Source: Plotosus lineatus
Taxonomy: Eukaryota; Chordata; Actinopteri; Siluriformes; Plotosidae
Reading direction: 5' to 3'
Assembly: GCA_024760905.1 (NCBI GenBank)
Contig: CM045734.1
Location: 1,115,467 to 1,179,466, forward strand
Length of the DNA: 64,000 bases
Position 1 is the stretch's first letter; each line of letters starts with the position of its first letter. Below are positions 55,801 through 64,000 of the stretch, one piece after another. The position numbers and the translations under genes are program-made. The notes under the pieces are model-generated. The model had not been told where the DNA came from. It worked only from the letters and a program-made list of their open reading frames with translations, and did not search any database.

Positions 55801-58748
55801 AGGTTTACCCTCAAAGGTACTCAAATTATCTGTAAAGCACACTATATTGAGCCTATATAACATATGCCGTGCATTATTAGCGAGGTCTGAACCAAGATCA
55901 ACCACTGATAATAGCCTGAATTTGTTGGGCCAGGTTGTCCAGGGTTGTCCAGCACAAGTAAAAAAAGCTGTGAGCGACATTTCCAGTGATAAAACTCCCC
56001 ACATACTAAAGGCCTAAAATACCTTTTACTGGCTCCTTTTGGTGTAATGAGGTACTGCTTCCATCCATCATCCTTTGACTTTTTATGAAGTAATTTCTTA
56101 GGAACAGCATTCAGTTTTACGCTTAAAAGTTTGGAATTCGCAATGTGTTATTCTAACAACATAACAAAAGTACTGTAATTCTGTTTCAGAAAGGTGGTGT
56201 GGCATGTTGATGTACATTGTCAATCATTTAAAGATTAACAAGAAGGTACTTTAGCTTCACTCTCGCACCTCGTACAGGTACGATAAATCCAGTTCTGTGC
56301 ATTGCTCTGCCCAAATTTCTTTCAGTAATCGCTTAATCAGTGTTTGGTTTGTGTAAAATCTGTACATGTTTTAAAAAGTGTGACAGAAAAATGTACATGA
56401 AAACATTCAGTTAAATTATTAATAATAATAATAATTTAATAATAATAATAATAATAATAATACACAATGGTGTAGCAGTTAGACTATTCACCTTATAACA
56501 AGCTGATCTTGGGATCATGTCCCAGGCTTGAAGGGATTTCTGTGTGGAGTTTGTATGTGCTCTCCCTCCTTGCGAGGTTCCTCCAAGTGCTATGGTTTCC
56601 ACCCACAATCTTAAGACATGCACAATGAAAAAAAAAAAAAAAAAATGCTGTTTCAAATTGCCTCTCACTGAGAGTGTGAATGGTATTGTGTGTGTTGGCC
56701 CTGTGAAGGACAGGAGATCTTTTCAGGGTGTACCTTGTCTTTGCCCAGAGTTGGCTGAGATGGGTTCCGCCCGCCCCACAGCCGTAGTCGGATTAAATGG
56801 TTCAGCAAATGAAAGAAATATTAACTGAATAATCATTTATTTTATGTCTGTACATTGTTTATCCTGGTCATGGTCACAGCAGGACATAACCTCATTTTGT
56901 CAACCTGGTGCACAAACCAGGAATTTCTTTATGGTCCCCTTATTTTATCATTAGTCACCAACCTGCCCCATATTCTCACTTTTACACGCACACCCACGCA
57001 CACCCACGCACACACACACACTTGGGTTTCCTTTCCTTCTCTCCTGATAGTAATGTGTGTATTCCGTGGGTTTACCAGTATTTCACATGAATGCTACTGA
57101 TCATCTCACTTCCTTTCTCTCTATAAAAATAAGCATCATTTCCAGTTTCACAATGCTCACATTTGATGAGAGCTCTACATTTAAGTGTAATCTGTATACC
57201 TCTGGTAAACAGTGCTGTTGTTGTTATACAGTATATAAATAACATGACTATATCAAGATTGGGTCCAAAAATTGATCCCTGTGGGATTCCTCATCACTGT
57301 AATCATGTAATAATCAGGTAATCTTTTAGCAATATTATCAGGACTCAATCTGTTCACTGCAATCTGTGATTAAAAGGAACATCTTACTGGAAGTAAAAAA
57401 GAAATGTGTTTCGTGCTTTCCTATTTAACCCTCGGTTTACACTGAGGCACAATACCAATAACTTTCACATTAAAAAAAAAAAAAAAAAAGTGCAAAGAGC
57501 GCCAGGATTTATGATCACGTTTGGCGCACAAGTGGGGTCTGAAAAGAAGGCAGGGTGCTTTTAGGAGATTGAACTTGATGGAATTGTGTTGCCAAGTTCA
57601 TCAAGATCCCCTAAAATTGTGCAGTAATATCTATTGTACCGTGTTAAGGTCTGGTTCTCTCATGATTATCACAAATCAACCAAATTCCTTTGAAATCATC
57701 ACAAATCCACTGAATTCATGCAAGAATCCATCGAGTTTCCTTGAGATTATCATGATTCATTCCCAGGACCAGCACTCTTATTGTGAGTCACTCAAATCTG
57801 GGAGATCATGGACATCGTGTCCCTCAGTGTAAACCCATAGTACCAACCTTAACAATGGCAGATTTTGCACAAATTTAGACAGCTGTAGTACCAGTTCAGG
57901 TTTAGCTAATACATATATAATATGTGTCAACATAACATTATATTATTTGAGATTACTGCTCAAGTGCTCTGCTAAAGTCCTTGTGACAAAGGTCTGATAT
58001 AAAACGGTTACCAAAGGGAGTCAATTTTAGACCAAATGTAAGACAAAAGAACAGAAGTTAACAAAAAGGGGAAGGAGGAGGGCTTTTATAATTCATCACA
58101 ATTTTAACAGGTGCAGCCTCCCCAGAAAGACTGGATGAGAAATCCAATCCTCAGTAGCACAAAGAAGCCTTACAAACCGGCCGCGCTGTTTCCAGGCAAA
58201 TCCTCTGGAGGCAGAGATATGATTACAACAGTGTGTATTGTTTTCCTGTTGTGCAAACATTCGGAGGAACATTGGCATGAGAAAACAATGCATGTGCAAT
58301 CAGCCTGAGAGACGGGATTACATATCACATTCTGGAACTGGAAAGAAAGGCACAAGATGTTTGTTTTTACAAAAAATGTTTTGAAGACAGAACACAATTG
58401 GACTTTTCAGATCCTTCATGGTGCTGCTCACCTTTTTATAAGCGTATATAATTAAGCAATTTCATAATCCATGTCTTCATCATATCGCTCTGCCTGAAGT
58501 GTGATTGAACTACTGATGTGTGCTTATGTAGAGTCCTTCAGAAACACCTCTCCAGATATGGTATGCCCAGTTCTCTTCTACAAAGATGGGAAATTTAAAA
58601 ACTTTCCTCAAAAATTTTGGATTCCTCCCTAATATATTTGTATTAGACACACATACACACACACAGACAATATTTAAGTTTTCATACAGATATCAAATCC
58701 TCAATTCACAGGTCTGGAGAAACATTCACACAACAAGTTGATGTCAAG

Positions 58749-58790
<42 letters not shown>

Positions 58791-58927
58791 CCCAGAGTGT
58801 GGTTTTTATGGGATCTATGACAAAATACTTCTTTTCAAGCATGACACAAGCACCAATAACATCCTCCAGTTGGTGAAAACTGCGAGTGACATCCAGGAGG
58901 GTGATTTAGTGGAGGTTGTGCTCTCTG
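38573..58927 (+). CDS. PRKD2: Protein kinase D2, first two coding exons (gene continues past the window)
   Basis: Exon 38573-38897 carries the start codon (38574) and exon 58789-58927 continues in frame. Together they encode a Ser/Pro-rich N-terminus, then [29 protein letters not shown] and [19 protein letters not shown], then [20 protein letters not shown]. This is the ubiquitin-like fold preceding the first C1 domain of protein kinase D, a diacylglycerol-activated serine/threonine kinase acting at the Golgi, plasma membrane and nucleus. The choice of PRKD2 over PRKD1/3 rests on [19 protein letters not shown] and DKILLFKHD, and on the upstream STRN4 neighbour. The C1, PH and kinase exons are not in this window. 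The 19.9 kb intron is full of SINEs and LINEs. Confidence 0.92.
38898..39989. other. PRKD2 intron, (CA)n only
   Basis: Non-coding; (CA)n at 39343-39374. No exon or transposon recognised. Confidence 0.5.
39990..40093 (-). mobile_element. RTE-derived SINE-like element, second copy
   Basis: Read on the minus strand: GACATAAAAACCTATGCC, AAATCAAACATGCGAATC, then GATGATTTGCTGTGGCGAC and GAAAAGGAAAAGAAGAAG. It has the same 5'/3' RTE junction as 29166-29293. Confidence 0.8.
40113..40440 (+). mobile_element. Full-length tRNA-derived SINE
   Basis: Head GGCAGTGATGGCCTGGTGGG with GGGGTTCAAGCCCC at 40176-40189; body CTGGGTTATCAAAGGCTGGC; tail to CTTAATTAGGATTGATTGG. Diverged at several places, including an insertion of G-rich sequence in the head. 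Confidence 0.88.
40441..43689. other. PRKD2 intron, largely unique sequence
   Basis: Low-repeat non-coding DNA with (CA)n at 40568-40591 and a SINE fragment at 42105-42290. Short open frames show no domains. No conserved exon recognised. Confidence 0.5.
42105..42290 (-). mobile_element. SINE fragment (GGTTTCCTCC-core family)
   Basis: Read on the minus strand it contains GAAGGTCCTGGGTTCGATTG (B-box-like), TCTGTGTGGAGTTTATATG and GGGTTTCCTCCGGGTACACC, the core of a widespread fish SINE type. Confidence 0.75.
43690..44015 (-). mobile_element. L2-like LINE, 3' untranslated fragment
   Basis: Contains TCCAGTTTTATTTGTTTTTG, TGTCACAAAGCAGCTTTACA and GGTGGAACCATAAAGATAC, shared with 44376 and 52462, where they form the 3' end of minus-strand L2-like elements. 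Confidence 0.8.
44021..44365 (+). mobile_element. Full-length tRNA-derived SINE
   Basis: Head GGGCAGTGGTGGCCTGATGG with GGTTCAAGCC; body CTGGGTTATCAAAGGCGAGC; tail to CTCTAATTGGGATTAAGCAG and AATGAATGC. Confidence 0.9.
44376..46221 (-). mobile_element. L2-like LINE copy A: 3' end and reverse transcriptase part
   Basis: On the minus strand 46168-45767 encodes [40 protein letters not shown] and [20 protein letters not shown], ending FHCYADDA, the L2-type reverse transcriptase fingers and palm (YADD). The first catalytic Asp region has drifted (DLSTNVDT for DLSAAFDT). Downstream, 45700-44376 is the frameshifted C-terminus and 3' end. It is split by the SINE at 46232 and resumes at 46580. Confidence 0.85.
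46232..46570 (-). mobile_element. Full-length tRNA-derived SINE inserted in an L2-like LINE
   Basis: Minus-strand copy with tail CGCTTAATCCTAATTGGGGT reversed and a tRNA-like head near 46480-46565. The duplication TTTCTAAGAT lies at 46222-46231 and 46571-46580, which fixes both ends and shows that it is younger than the LINE. Confidence 0.92.
46581..46890 (-). mobile_element. L2-like LINE copy A, continuation
   Basis: Sequence equivalent to 53560-53770 of copy B (ACATAACCAGTGCTG, AAAGGGTCGATCACTT). Frame is not preserved. Confidence 0.7.
47099..47756. mobile_element. Tigger-like MITE (family D)
   Basis: TA at 47097-47098 and 47757-47758. Ends CAGGGGTACCTCACCGTACG and, in reverse, CAGTGGAACCTCACGTTACG. 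Contains a (GT)n run at about 47369-47390. No coding capacity. Confidence 0.8.
47770..48840 (-). mobile_element. L2-like LINE copy A, endonuclease region
   Basis: Minus-strand 48575-48375 encodes [29 protein letters not shown] and [18 protein letters not shown], the APE-type endonuclease motifs YRPP and (G)DFNIH. A truncated SINE head is inserted at 47956-48021. Confidence 0.82.
47956..48021 (+). mobile_element. SINE tRNA-like head only
   Basis: GGGGCAGTGGTGGTCTAGTG through GGGGGTTCGATG. The body and tail are missing; copy B (53825-53860) shows the uninterrupted LINE. Confidence 0.82.
48850..49165 (-). mobile_element. L2-like LINE copy A, ORF1 N-terminal part
   Basis: A 101-residue minus-strand frame includes [40 protein letters not shown] and [11 protein letters not shown]: two CxxC pairs (zinc-finger-like) followed by a coiled-coil-like stretch, as at the start of ORF1 proteins of some L2/CR1-type fish LINEs. 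It lies directly upstream of the endonuclease region of the same copy. Confidence 0.7.
49166..50231. other. PRKD2 intron, simple repeat only
   Basis: Non-coding; compound (CA)n(GA)n microsatellite at 49799-49891. Confidence 0.5.
49799..49891. repeat. Compound (CA)n(GA)n microsatellite
   Basis: C-run, then (CA)14-15, then interrupted and pure GA. Confidence 0.95.
50232..50945 (+). mobile_element. Rex3 LINE, 3' part with only two stops
   Basis: One frame runs from about 50235 to 50942: [80 protein letters not shown], then [20 protein letters not shown] and the C-terminus. It is broken only by TAG at about 50427 (Tyr expected) and TGA at about 50691 (Trp expected). It is the best preserved Rex3 piece here and is sense to PRKD2. 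Confidence 0.9.
50946..52461. other. PRKD2 intron, no gene found
   Basis: Mostly unique non-coding DNA. At about 51694-51830 a stretch with GATGGGTGACCTGTTCAGGG and TGATTGGCTCCAGCTTCCCC resembles a diverged SINE/L2 3' tail. Confidence 0.45.
52462..54578 (-). mobile_element. L2-like LINE copy B: 3' end, reverse transcriptase C-terminus, endonuclease part
   Basis: Minus-strand 53391-52747 encodes [58 protein letters not shown] and [20 protein letters not shown], the conserved region after the reverse transcriptase of L2/CR1-type LINEs. Compared with copy A the reverse transcriptase core (about 0.9 kb) is deleted at about 53556. Endonuclease-region sequence follows at 53800-54400, out of frame. 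The copy is interrupted by another transposon at 54585. Confidence 0.87.
54585..55374 (+). mobile_element. DNA transposon with CATACCTGTCAA ends, possibly hAT-like
   Basis: Terminal inverted repeats CATACCTGTCAA (54585-54596) and TTGACAGGTATG (55363-55374), flanked by GTTATA on both sides (54579-54584, 55375-55380), inserted in L2-like copy B. A broken frame near 55060-55180 reads [20 protein letters not shown], resembling a segment of transposase-derived proteins. Class is uncertain; the repeat ends and flanks are clear. Confidence 0.65.
55381..56035 (-). mobile_element. L2-like LINE copy B, ORF1 esterase part
   Basis: Minus-strand 56004-55582 encodes [20 protein letters not shown], then [40 protein letters not shown]. 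The segment with DG-IHP is the C-terminal Asp/His block of the SGNH-type esterase domain found in ORF1 of CR1/L2-group LINEs. The catalytic Ser block is not visible. Confidence 0.75.
56036..56464. other. PRKD2 intron, (AAT)n only
   Basis: Non-coding; (AAT)n at about 56418-56461. Confidence 0.5.
56465..56815 (+). mobile_element. SINE with GGTTCCTCC core and shared 3' tail, diverged
   Basis: A head with GGTGTAGCAGTTAGAC and GGGATCATGTCCC, core TGTGTGGAGTTTGTATGTGC and CCTCCAAGTGCTATGG, then the L2-like tail CAGGGTGTACC, GAGATGGGTTCCG and GTCGGATTAAATGGTTCAGC. A poly-A run at 56626-56644 interrupts it. Confidence 0.75.
56816..58740. other. PRKD2 intron, no gene found
   Basis: Mostly unique non-coding DNA with a poly-A at 57472-57489. 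Around 57660-57760 short loosely repeated phrases (AATCATCACAAATC, TGAATTCATG) occur. Nothing identified. Confidence 0.45.
58751..58786. repeat. (TC)18 acting as polypyrimidine tract
   Basis: The run ends in AG at 58787-58788, the acceptor of the second PRKD2 exon. Confidence 0.95.
58789..58927 (+). CDS. PRKD2: PRKD2 second coding exon
   Basis: The exon starts directly after a (TC)n run ending CAG at 58788 and ends before donor GTGAGT at 58928. It encodes [38 protein letters not shown] and DLVEVVLS, almost identical to vertebrate PRKD2. The next exon (start of C1a) is not found before 64000. Confidence 0.94.
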
Positions 58928-59099
58928 GTGAGTAAAGTTGCCTTTCACTTGATCTGTTTGTAGCCTGCATTAATCTCGAGAGACACAACAAAGAAAACTT
59001 AGTTTTACTGATCAAACAGAACCGTATTCATCTTAATACTTAAAACTCTGAAGATCATTTTATCCCATGATATTGCAACCCTGATTTTTAAATTGGTGC

Positions 59100-59226
59100 A
59101 TGCACACACACATTCACACATGTGCACACACACTCACATATGCGCACGCACAGACATGCACCCGTACACACATGGACACATTCACACACACACTCACACA
59201 CACATGCACATACATGCACACAAATG

Positions 59227-59257
<31 letters not shown>

Positions 59258-59302
59258 CCCACACATATGCACCCATACACACACACACACACGTGCACGC
59301 AT
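59100..59302. repeat. CA-rich repeat with TG and GC interruptions
   Basis: About 200 bp of ACAC interrupted by ATGCAC, ACATTC and GCACGCAC; best pure run at 59230-59256. Confidence 0.93.
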
Positions 59303-59944
59303 ACATAGTTTTAAAGTGACAGACTTTGCTAAAAAATAACACAATATTGATGGACAATCTGAGTCTGTTCTGTTCCGTGTCATTTATTATGAGGCAAAAC
59401 TATAAATTGCTGAGATTTTGTAAACAGTATTAACATGTGTTCAATTTATCATCTGACAGAAAAATAAAGTAACTTTCAAGGCAATACCGCAGTAATCATT
59501 CCTGCAATAAAACTTGATCAACCCTTCCATCCATCTGCTCGATATTCCTTCATCCTGGAAATCGAATGAATCCGGGAATTCTGCAGCTGTTCCTCTGATG
59601 TGAACATCTCCTGCCATTTACACTGTGTAATGGTTTCACTGGGAATTCAGAATAGAAATGTGAGGCGATTTGATCTCAAACCCAAAGTTGTGTATGTGGT
59701 GAACTTGAAAATCAAAAGCAACATGGGAAATGAAAGTAAATTGCAGCCCCACTGATCATTTACATTTCCCTTTTTTGGTGCATCACTGATGGGACATTCA
59801 GACTTCAACAAGGGAAATTATGTTTATTCTTCAGCATAAAATACTCCACGTGTGAAATTCATCTTAATATCTTCAGTTCTGTAAGTATCACTAGATCTGA
59901 TCAGGAGCTCACTAGAGCTCACTAGTAGATCACTAGATCTGGTC
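59303..59944. other. PRKD2 intron, no gene found
   Basis: Non-coding; a short local repeat AGATCACTAGATCTGGTCAGG / GAGCTCACTAGAGCTC precedes the LINE at 59945. Confidence 0.45.
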
Positions 59945-62200
59945 AGGAAAAACGAGGACTGGTTCGAGGCTGGGATTGAAGATATGGAGCCTGCCATAGC
60001 CGCCAAGGGTGTTGCGCTCCTTGAGTACAAGAGGAAACCATGCGAGAAATCACTGGCCACCTACAGAGAAGCCCACAACAATGCCAAGAGGGTCGCCCGC
60101 AGGTGCGCCAACGACTACTGGCTGAAGCTTTGCAGCGATATTCAGATCTCTGCGGACTGTGGAAACACCCGTGCCATGTATGAGGGGATGAAAAAAGCTT
60201 TCGGACCAAGTGCCACCAAGATCGCACCCCTCAAATCCACCTCCGGCGGCATCATCAAGGACCGTGGGGAGCAGATGGAGAGATGGGCCGGGCACTATTC
60301 AGAGCTATACTCCAGAGAGAATGTTGTCACTGACACAGCCATGGAAAACACCATCCCACTGCCCACCATGGAAGAACTCGACTCGCCACCTACCATCGAA
60401 GAGCTCAGCAAGGCCATTAACTCGCTGTCTAGCGGGAAAGCACCAGGCAGCGACGGAATCCCTCCTGAGGTGGTGAAGGCTGCAAAAGAGAGCTCCCTCC
60501 TTGGGCATCTCCATGAGCTTTTGCTTCAGTGCTGGGAAGAAGGAACGATACCCCAAGACATGCGAGATGCGAAGATCATCACGCTCTACAAGAACAAGGG
60601 CGACCGCAGCGATTGCAACAACTATCGTGGGATCTCTCTCCTCAGCATTGTAGGGAAAGCCTTTGCAAGGGTAGTCCTCAACCGCCTGCAAGTACTTTGC
60701 AGACCGTGTGTATCCCGAGTCGCAGTGCGGGTTCCGGGCAAAGCGATCAACCATTGACATGGTGTTCTCCCTTCGGCAGCTGCAGGAAAAGTACCGTGAG
60801 CAGCGACGTCCTTTGTTCCTCGCCTTCATCGATCTGACCAAGGCATTCGACTTGGTCAGTCGGTCTGGCCTCTTCATCCTCCTCCATAAGATTGGATGTC
60901 CCACCAAGCTCCTGAAGATAGTCGAGTCATTCCACGACAACACGTCTGGCACAGTTCAGTATAACGGAACATCATCAGACCCCTTTCCAATCAAGAGCGG
61001 CGTGAAACAGGGGTGTGTCCTGGCCCCGACACTTTTTGGCATACTTTTCTCTTTGCTCCTGCGCTACGCATTCAGAGAGTCCGAAGATGGCATCTTCCTG
61101 CACACACGGAGTGATGGGAACCTCTTTAATCTTGCCCGCCTCAGGGCAAAGACCAAGGTGCGCAAGGTCCTCATCCGGGATATGCTCTTTGCTGACGATG
61201 CTGCCCTCACTGCTCACTCTGAAGCCGCCCTTCAGCGACTCATCAATCACTTCGCGGAGGCATGCACAGTTTGGACTCACTATCAGCCTCAAGAAAACCA
61301 ACATCATGGGTCAGGATGTCAGCACAACTCCCACAATCAACATCGGCGATTACACCCTGGAAGTGGTGGACAAGTTCACTTACCTTGGCTCCACCATCTC
61401 CAGCAACCTATCCCTGGATGTTGAGCTAAACGTAAGGATAGGCAAAGCAGCAACATCCATGGCCCGCCTAGCGAAGCGTGTGTGGAACAACCCCAGGCTG
61501 ACCCTAAACACGAAGATGAAGGTGTACCAAGCATGCGTGTTGAGCACGCTTCTATACGGCAGTGAGGCCTGGACCCTATACATGCACCAGGAGCGGAGAC
61601 TAAACGCCTTTCACCTGCGCAACCTCAGACAACTCCTCAGCATTACCTGGCAGGATCGTGTCTCCAACTCGCGCGTCTTGGCCCAGGCAGGCATGTCAAG
61701 TATGTTCGCCATCCTCTCCCAGAAGCGCCTGCGCTGGCTCGGACACATATGCAGGATGGATGAATTCCGCATTCCAAAGGACATCCTCTATGGCGAGCTC
61801 GCCTCAGGAACACGACCAACTGGACGACCCGCCTTGCGCTACAAGGATGTCTGCAAGAGGGACCTGAAGTCATGCAGCATCAACCCAGTAGATCTCGAGG
61901 CAGCAAGCTCCGACCGCTCTAGCTGGCGTGGAAAGGTAAAATCCGGTGTGCAGCAGGCCGAGGAGAAGAGAGAGATCCAGCATGAGGAGAAGAAGAACCG
62001 CAAGCAGCAGAGAATTCTGTCTGCCACAGCCTGCCCCACGATCCCTACTGCAGAATACACTTGCAGCAAGTGTGGTAGGAGCTGCATCTCCCGCATTGGC
62101 CTATTCAGCCACAGCCGGCGCTGCAGCCTCACAGCTAATTGATAGACCTGCCTAGGTGCAGACTCCATTGTCTCTAGAGACAGACGGATGCCAGAAAAAA
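59945..62200 (+). mobile_element. Non-LTR retrotransposon with C-terminal cysteine/histidine finger, two frameshifts
   Basis: Three overlapping frames read as one protein: 59984-60700 (SLATYREAHNNAKRVARR, GKAPGSDGIPPEVVK, NNYRGISLLSIVGKAFARVV), about 60708-61270 (SQCGFRAKRSTIDMVFSLRQ, FIDLTKAFDLVSR, GVKQGCVLAPTLFGILFS, MLFADDAAL) and 61270-62142 (FGLTISLKKTNIMG, FTYLGSTISSNLSLDVELNV, KRLRWLGHICRMD, then CSKCGRSCISRIGLFSHSRR-C). The reverse transcriptase catalytic FADD is intact; the end is a CxxC...HxxxxC finger. The 5' endonuclease part is missing. Only the two frame changes (near 60700 and 61270) break it. After the stop the 3' end GACGGATGCC is near 62190. I do not assign a clade. Confidence 0.88.
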
Positions 62201-62375
62201 AATGATCAGGAGCACCGGGATGTAATAATCAGCCTGGCACAGCGGGATGGGTGGAGTTACAGTATGTGCGCTTCCAGTGGAGATCATAGTAGAAGAAGAG
62301 TATTCTTGAGTTTATAAGATGCTATCCAGAGGTGCACCTATAATCTGCGCGGGTGCTCTCTGGAGAGCCGTGCCG
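62201..62375. other. Short spacer before the repeat array
   Basis: Non-coding, no feature recognised; separates the LINE from the array. Confidence 0.4.
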
Positions 62376-62876
62376 TGCCGCCCACACAACACATACACGA
62401 CGTGGACACAACACACATGCACACAACACACACACCCAACATGCGCGCACACAACACATATACACACGCAACGAGCACACAATGCATGTACACACACACA
62501 CACATGCAACTTGCACACACAATGTGCGCACACACACACACACACATGCAACGAGCACACACAACACACACAACGTGTGCACACACACACACACATGCAA
62601 CGTGCACACACAACACACACAACGTGCACACACACACATACACACACACACACACATGCAACGTGCACACACAACACACACAACGTGCACACACGCACAC
62701 ACACACACACACACACGATGTGGACACAACACATGCACACAACACACGCACCCAACACGCTTGCACACAACATGTATACACACGCAACGAGCACACAATG
62801 CATATACACACACACACACATGCAACGTGCACACACACGCACACAACACATATACACACGCAACGAGCACACACTG

Positions 62877-62908
<32 letters not shown>

Positions 62909-64000
62909 TGCAACGTGCACACAAGGTGCGCACACACACACACACACATGCAACGTACACACACACACAACGTGCACACACACACACACACACACGACGT
63001 GGACACAACACATGCACACAATGCGTGCACACAACACATATACACACGCAACGAGCACACAATGCATATACACATGCAACGTGCACACACACACACACAC
63101 AACGTGCGCACACACACACACACACACATGCAACGTGTACACACAACACACACAACGTGTGCACACACACACACACAACACACGCAACGTGCACACACAC
63201 ACACACAAACACACACATGCAACCTGCACACAAAACACACAACGTGCACACACATGCAACGTGCACACACACGACGTGGACACAACACACACACACCCAA
63301 CACGCGTACACACACAACACTGCATAGCGTGCACACACACACAAACACACACATGCAACCTGCACACACAACACACAACGTGCACACAACACATGCAACG
63401 TGCACACAACACACTGGCGTGCACACACACACACACACACACACGACGTGGACACAGCACATGCACACAACACACACACCCAACACGCGAGCACACAACA
63501 CATATACACACGCAACGAGCACACAATGCATATACACACACACACACACACATGCAATGTGAACTCACAACACAACGTGCACACACAACACACACAACGT
63601 GCACACACACACACACACACACACACATGCAACGTGCACACACAACACACACAATGTGCGCACACACACACACACACACAACACACACAACGTGCACACA
63701 TCACACACACACACCCAACACGCGCGCACACAACACGTATACACACGCAATGAGCACACAATGCATATACACACACAACACACGCAATGTGCGCACACAC
63801 ACACACACGCACCCAACACGCGCACACACAACACAGATACACACGCAACGAGCACACAATGCATATACACACACACACACATGCAACGTGCACACAACAC
63901 ACACAACGTGGCGCGATCTCACCACACACACACACACACAACACGTATAAACACGCATAGCAGCACACAATGCATATACACACACACACACATGCAACGT
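62376..64000. repeat. CA-rich higher-order repeat array, runs off the window
   Basis: The array alternates (CA)n with phrases such as GACGTGGACACAACAC, CAACACGCG, ACGCAACGAGCACACAATGC and ATGCAACGTGCACAC. The phrase GACGTGGACACA or close variants starts at 62399, 62717, 62996, 63273 and 63445, so larger units of roughly 170-320 bp are present. Long frames on both strands (THTH and VCVC rich) are translations of the repeat, not genes. It lies in a PRKD2 intron. Confidence 0.92.

Noticed and set aside
60305..60952. 215-codon minus-strand frame
   Set aside because: Antisense shadow of the LINE reverse transcriptase on the plus strand.
62312..63997. Open frames of 300-555 residues on both strands (THTHT... 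and VCVCV...)
   Set aside because: All are translations of the CA-rich array. Overlapping frames on both strands with two- or three-letter composition are not genes.

Overview
This window is vertebrate nuclear DNA, almost certainly from a teleost fish. It has spliced exons with GT-AG borders, long introns, dense CA/GT/GA/TC microsatellites, and the usual fish mixture of Tc1-like and Tigger-like DNA transposons, tRNA-headed SINEs, and Rex3/RTE, L2-like and other LINE fragments. No bacterial, organellar or CRISPR feature is present. The species cannot be fixed from the sequence alone.

Two host genes lie in tandem on the + strand. (1) The 3' half of a striatin gene, best matched to STRN4 (zinedin): nine coding exons from 3322 to the stop codon at 30147-30149, giving the end of the linker and the whole C-terminal WD40 domain. 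(2) The 5' end of a protein kinase D gene, best matched to PRKD2: the start-codon exon at 38573-38897 and the next coding exon at 58789-58927, after an intron of about 19.9 kb; the rest of the gene lies beyond the window. STRN4 followed by PRKD2 in the same orientation is also the human chromosome 19 arrangement, which supports both paralogue assignments. All other long open frames are transposon remnants or translations of simple repeats.

Layout. 1-3321: intron or upstream flank with an RTE fragment and two abutting Tigger-like elements. 3322-8710: four STRN4 exons with SINE, Tigger and Rex3 pieces in the introns. 8711-22685: a 14 kb STRN4 intron made mostly of repeats: a Rex3 copy, a 6.4 kb Tigger-like element invaded by a nearly complete RTE LINE (12386-15497), a further Tigger-like MITE and two decayed Tc1-like copies. 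22686-30149: the last five STRN4 exons, with SINEs, a fold-back Tigger-like element and an RTE-derived SINE-like element between them. 30150-38572: STRN4 3' flank or UTR with a Tc1-like element having both long terminal inverted repeats, a quiet AT-rich stretch with poly(A) signals, a reverse-strand Rex3 copy, then the PRKD2 upstream region. 38898-58788: PRKD2 intron with SINEs and two reverse-strand L2-like LINEs that carry later insertions. 58928-64000: next PRKD2 intron with a LINE ending in a cysteine/histidine finger and, from about 62376 to the window edge, a CA-rich higher-order repeat array.

I did not find a convincing new gene system. The most unusual observations are a (GT)n tract that replaces the polypyrimidine tract directly at a STRN4 splice acceptor, two copies of an RTE-derived SINE-like element sharing one internal junction, a fold-back Tigger-like element that holds a piece of a LINE endonuclease and a minisatellite, and long hairpins with microsatellite arms inside Tigger-like elements.
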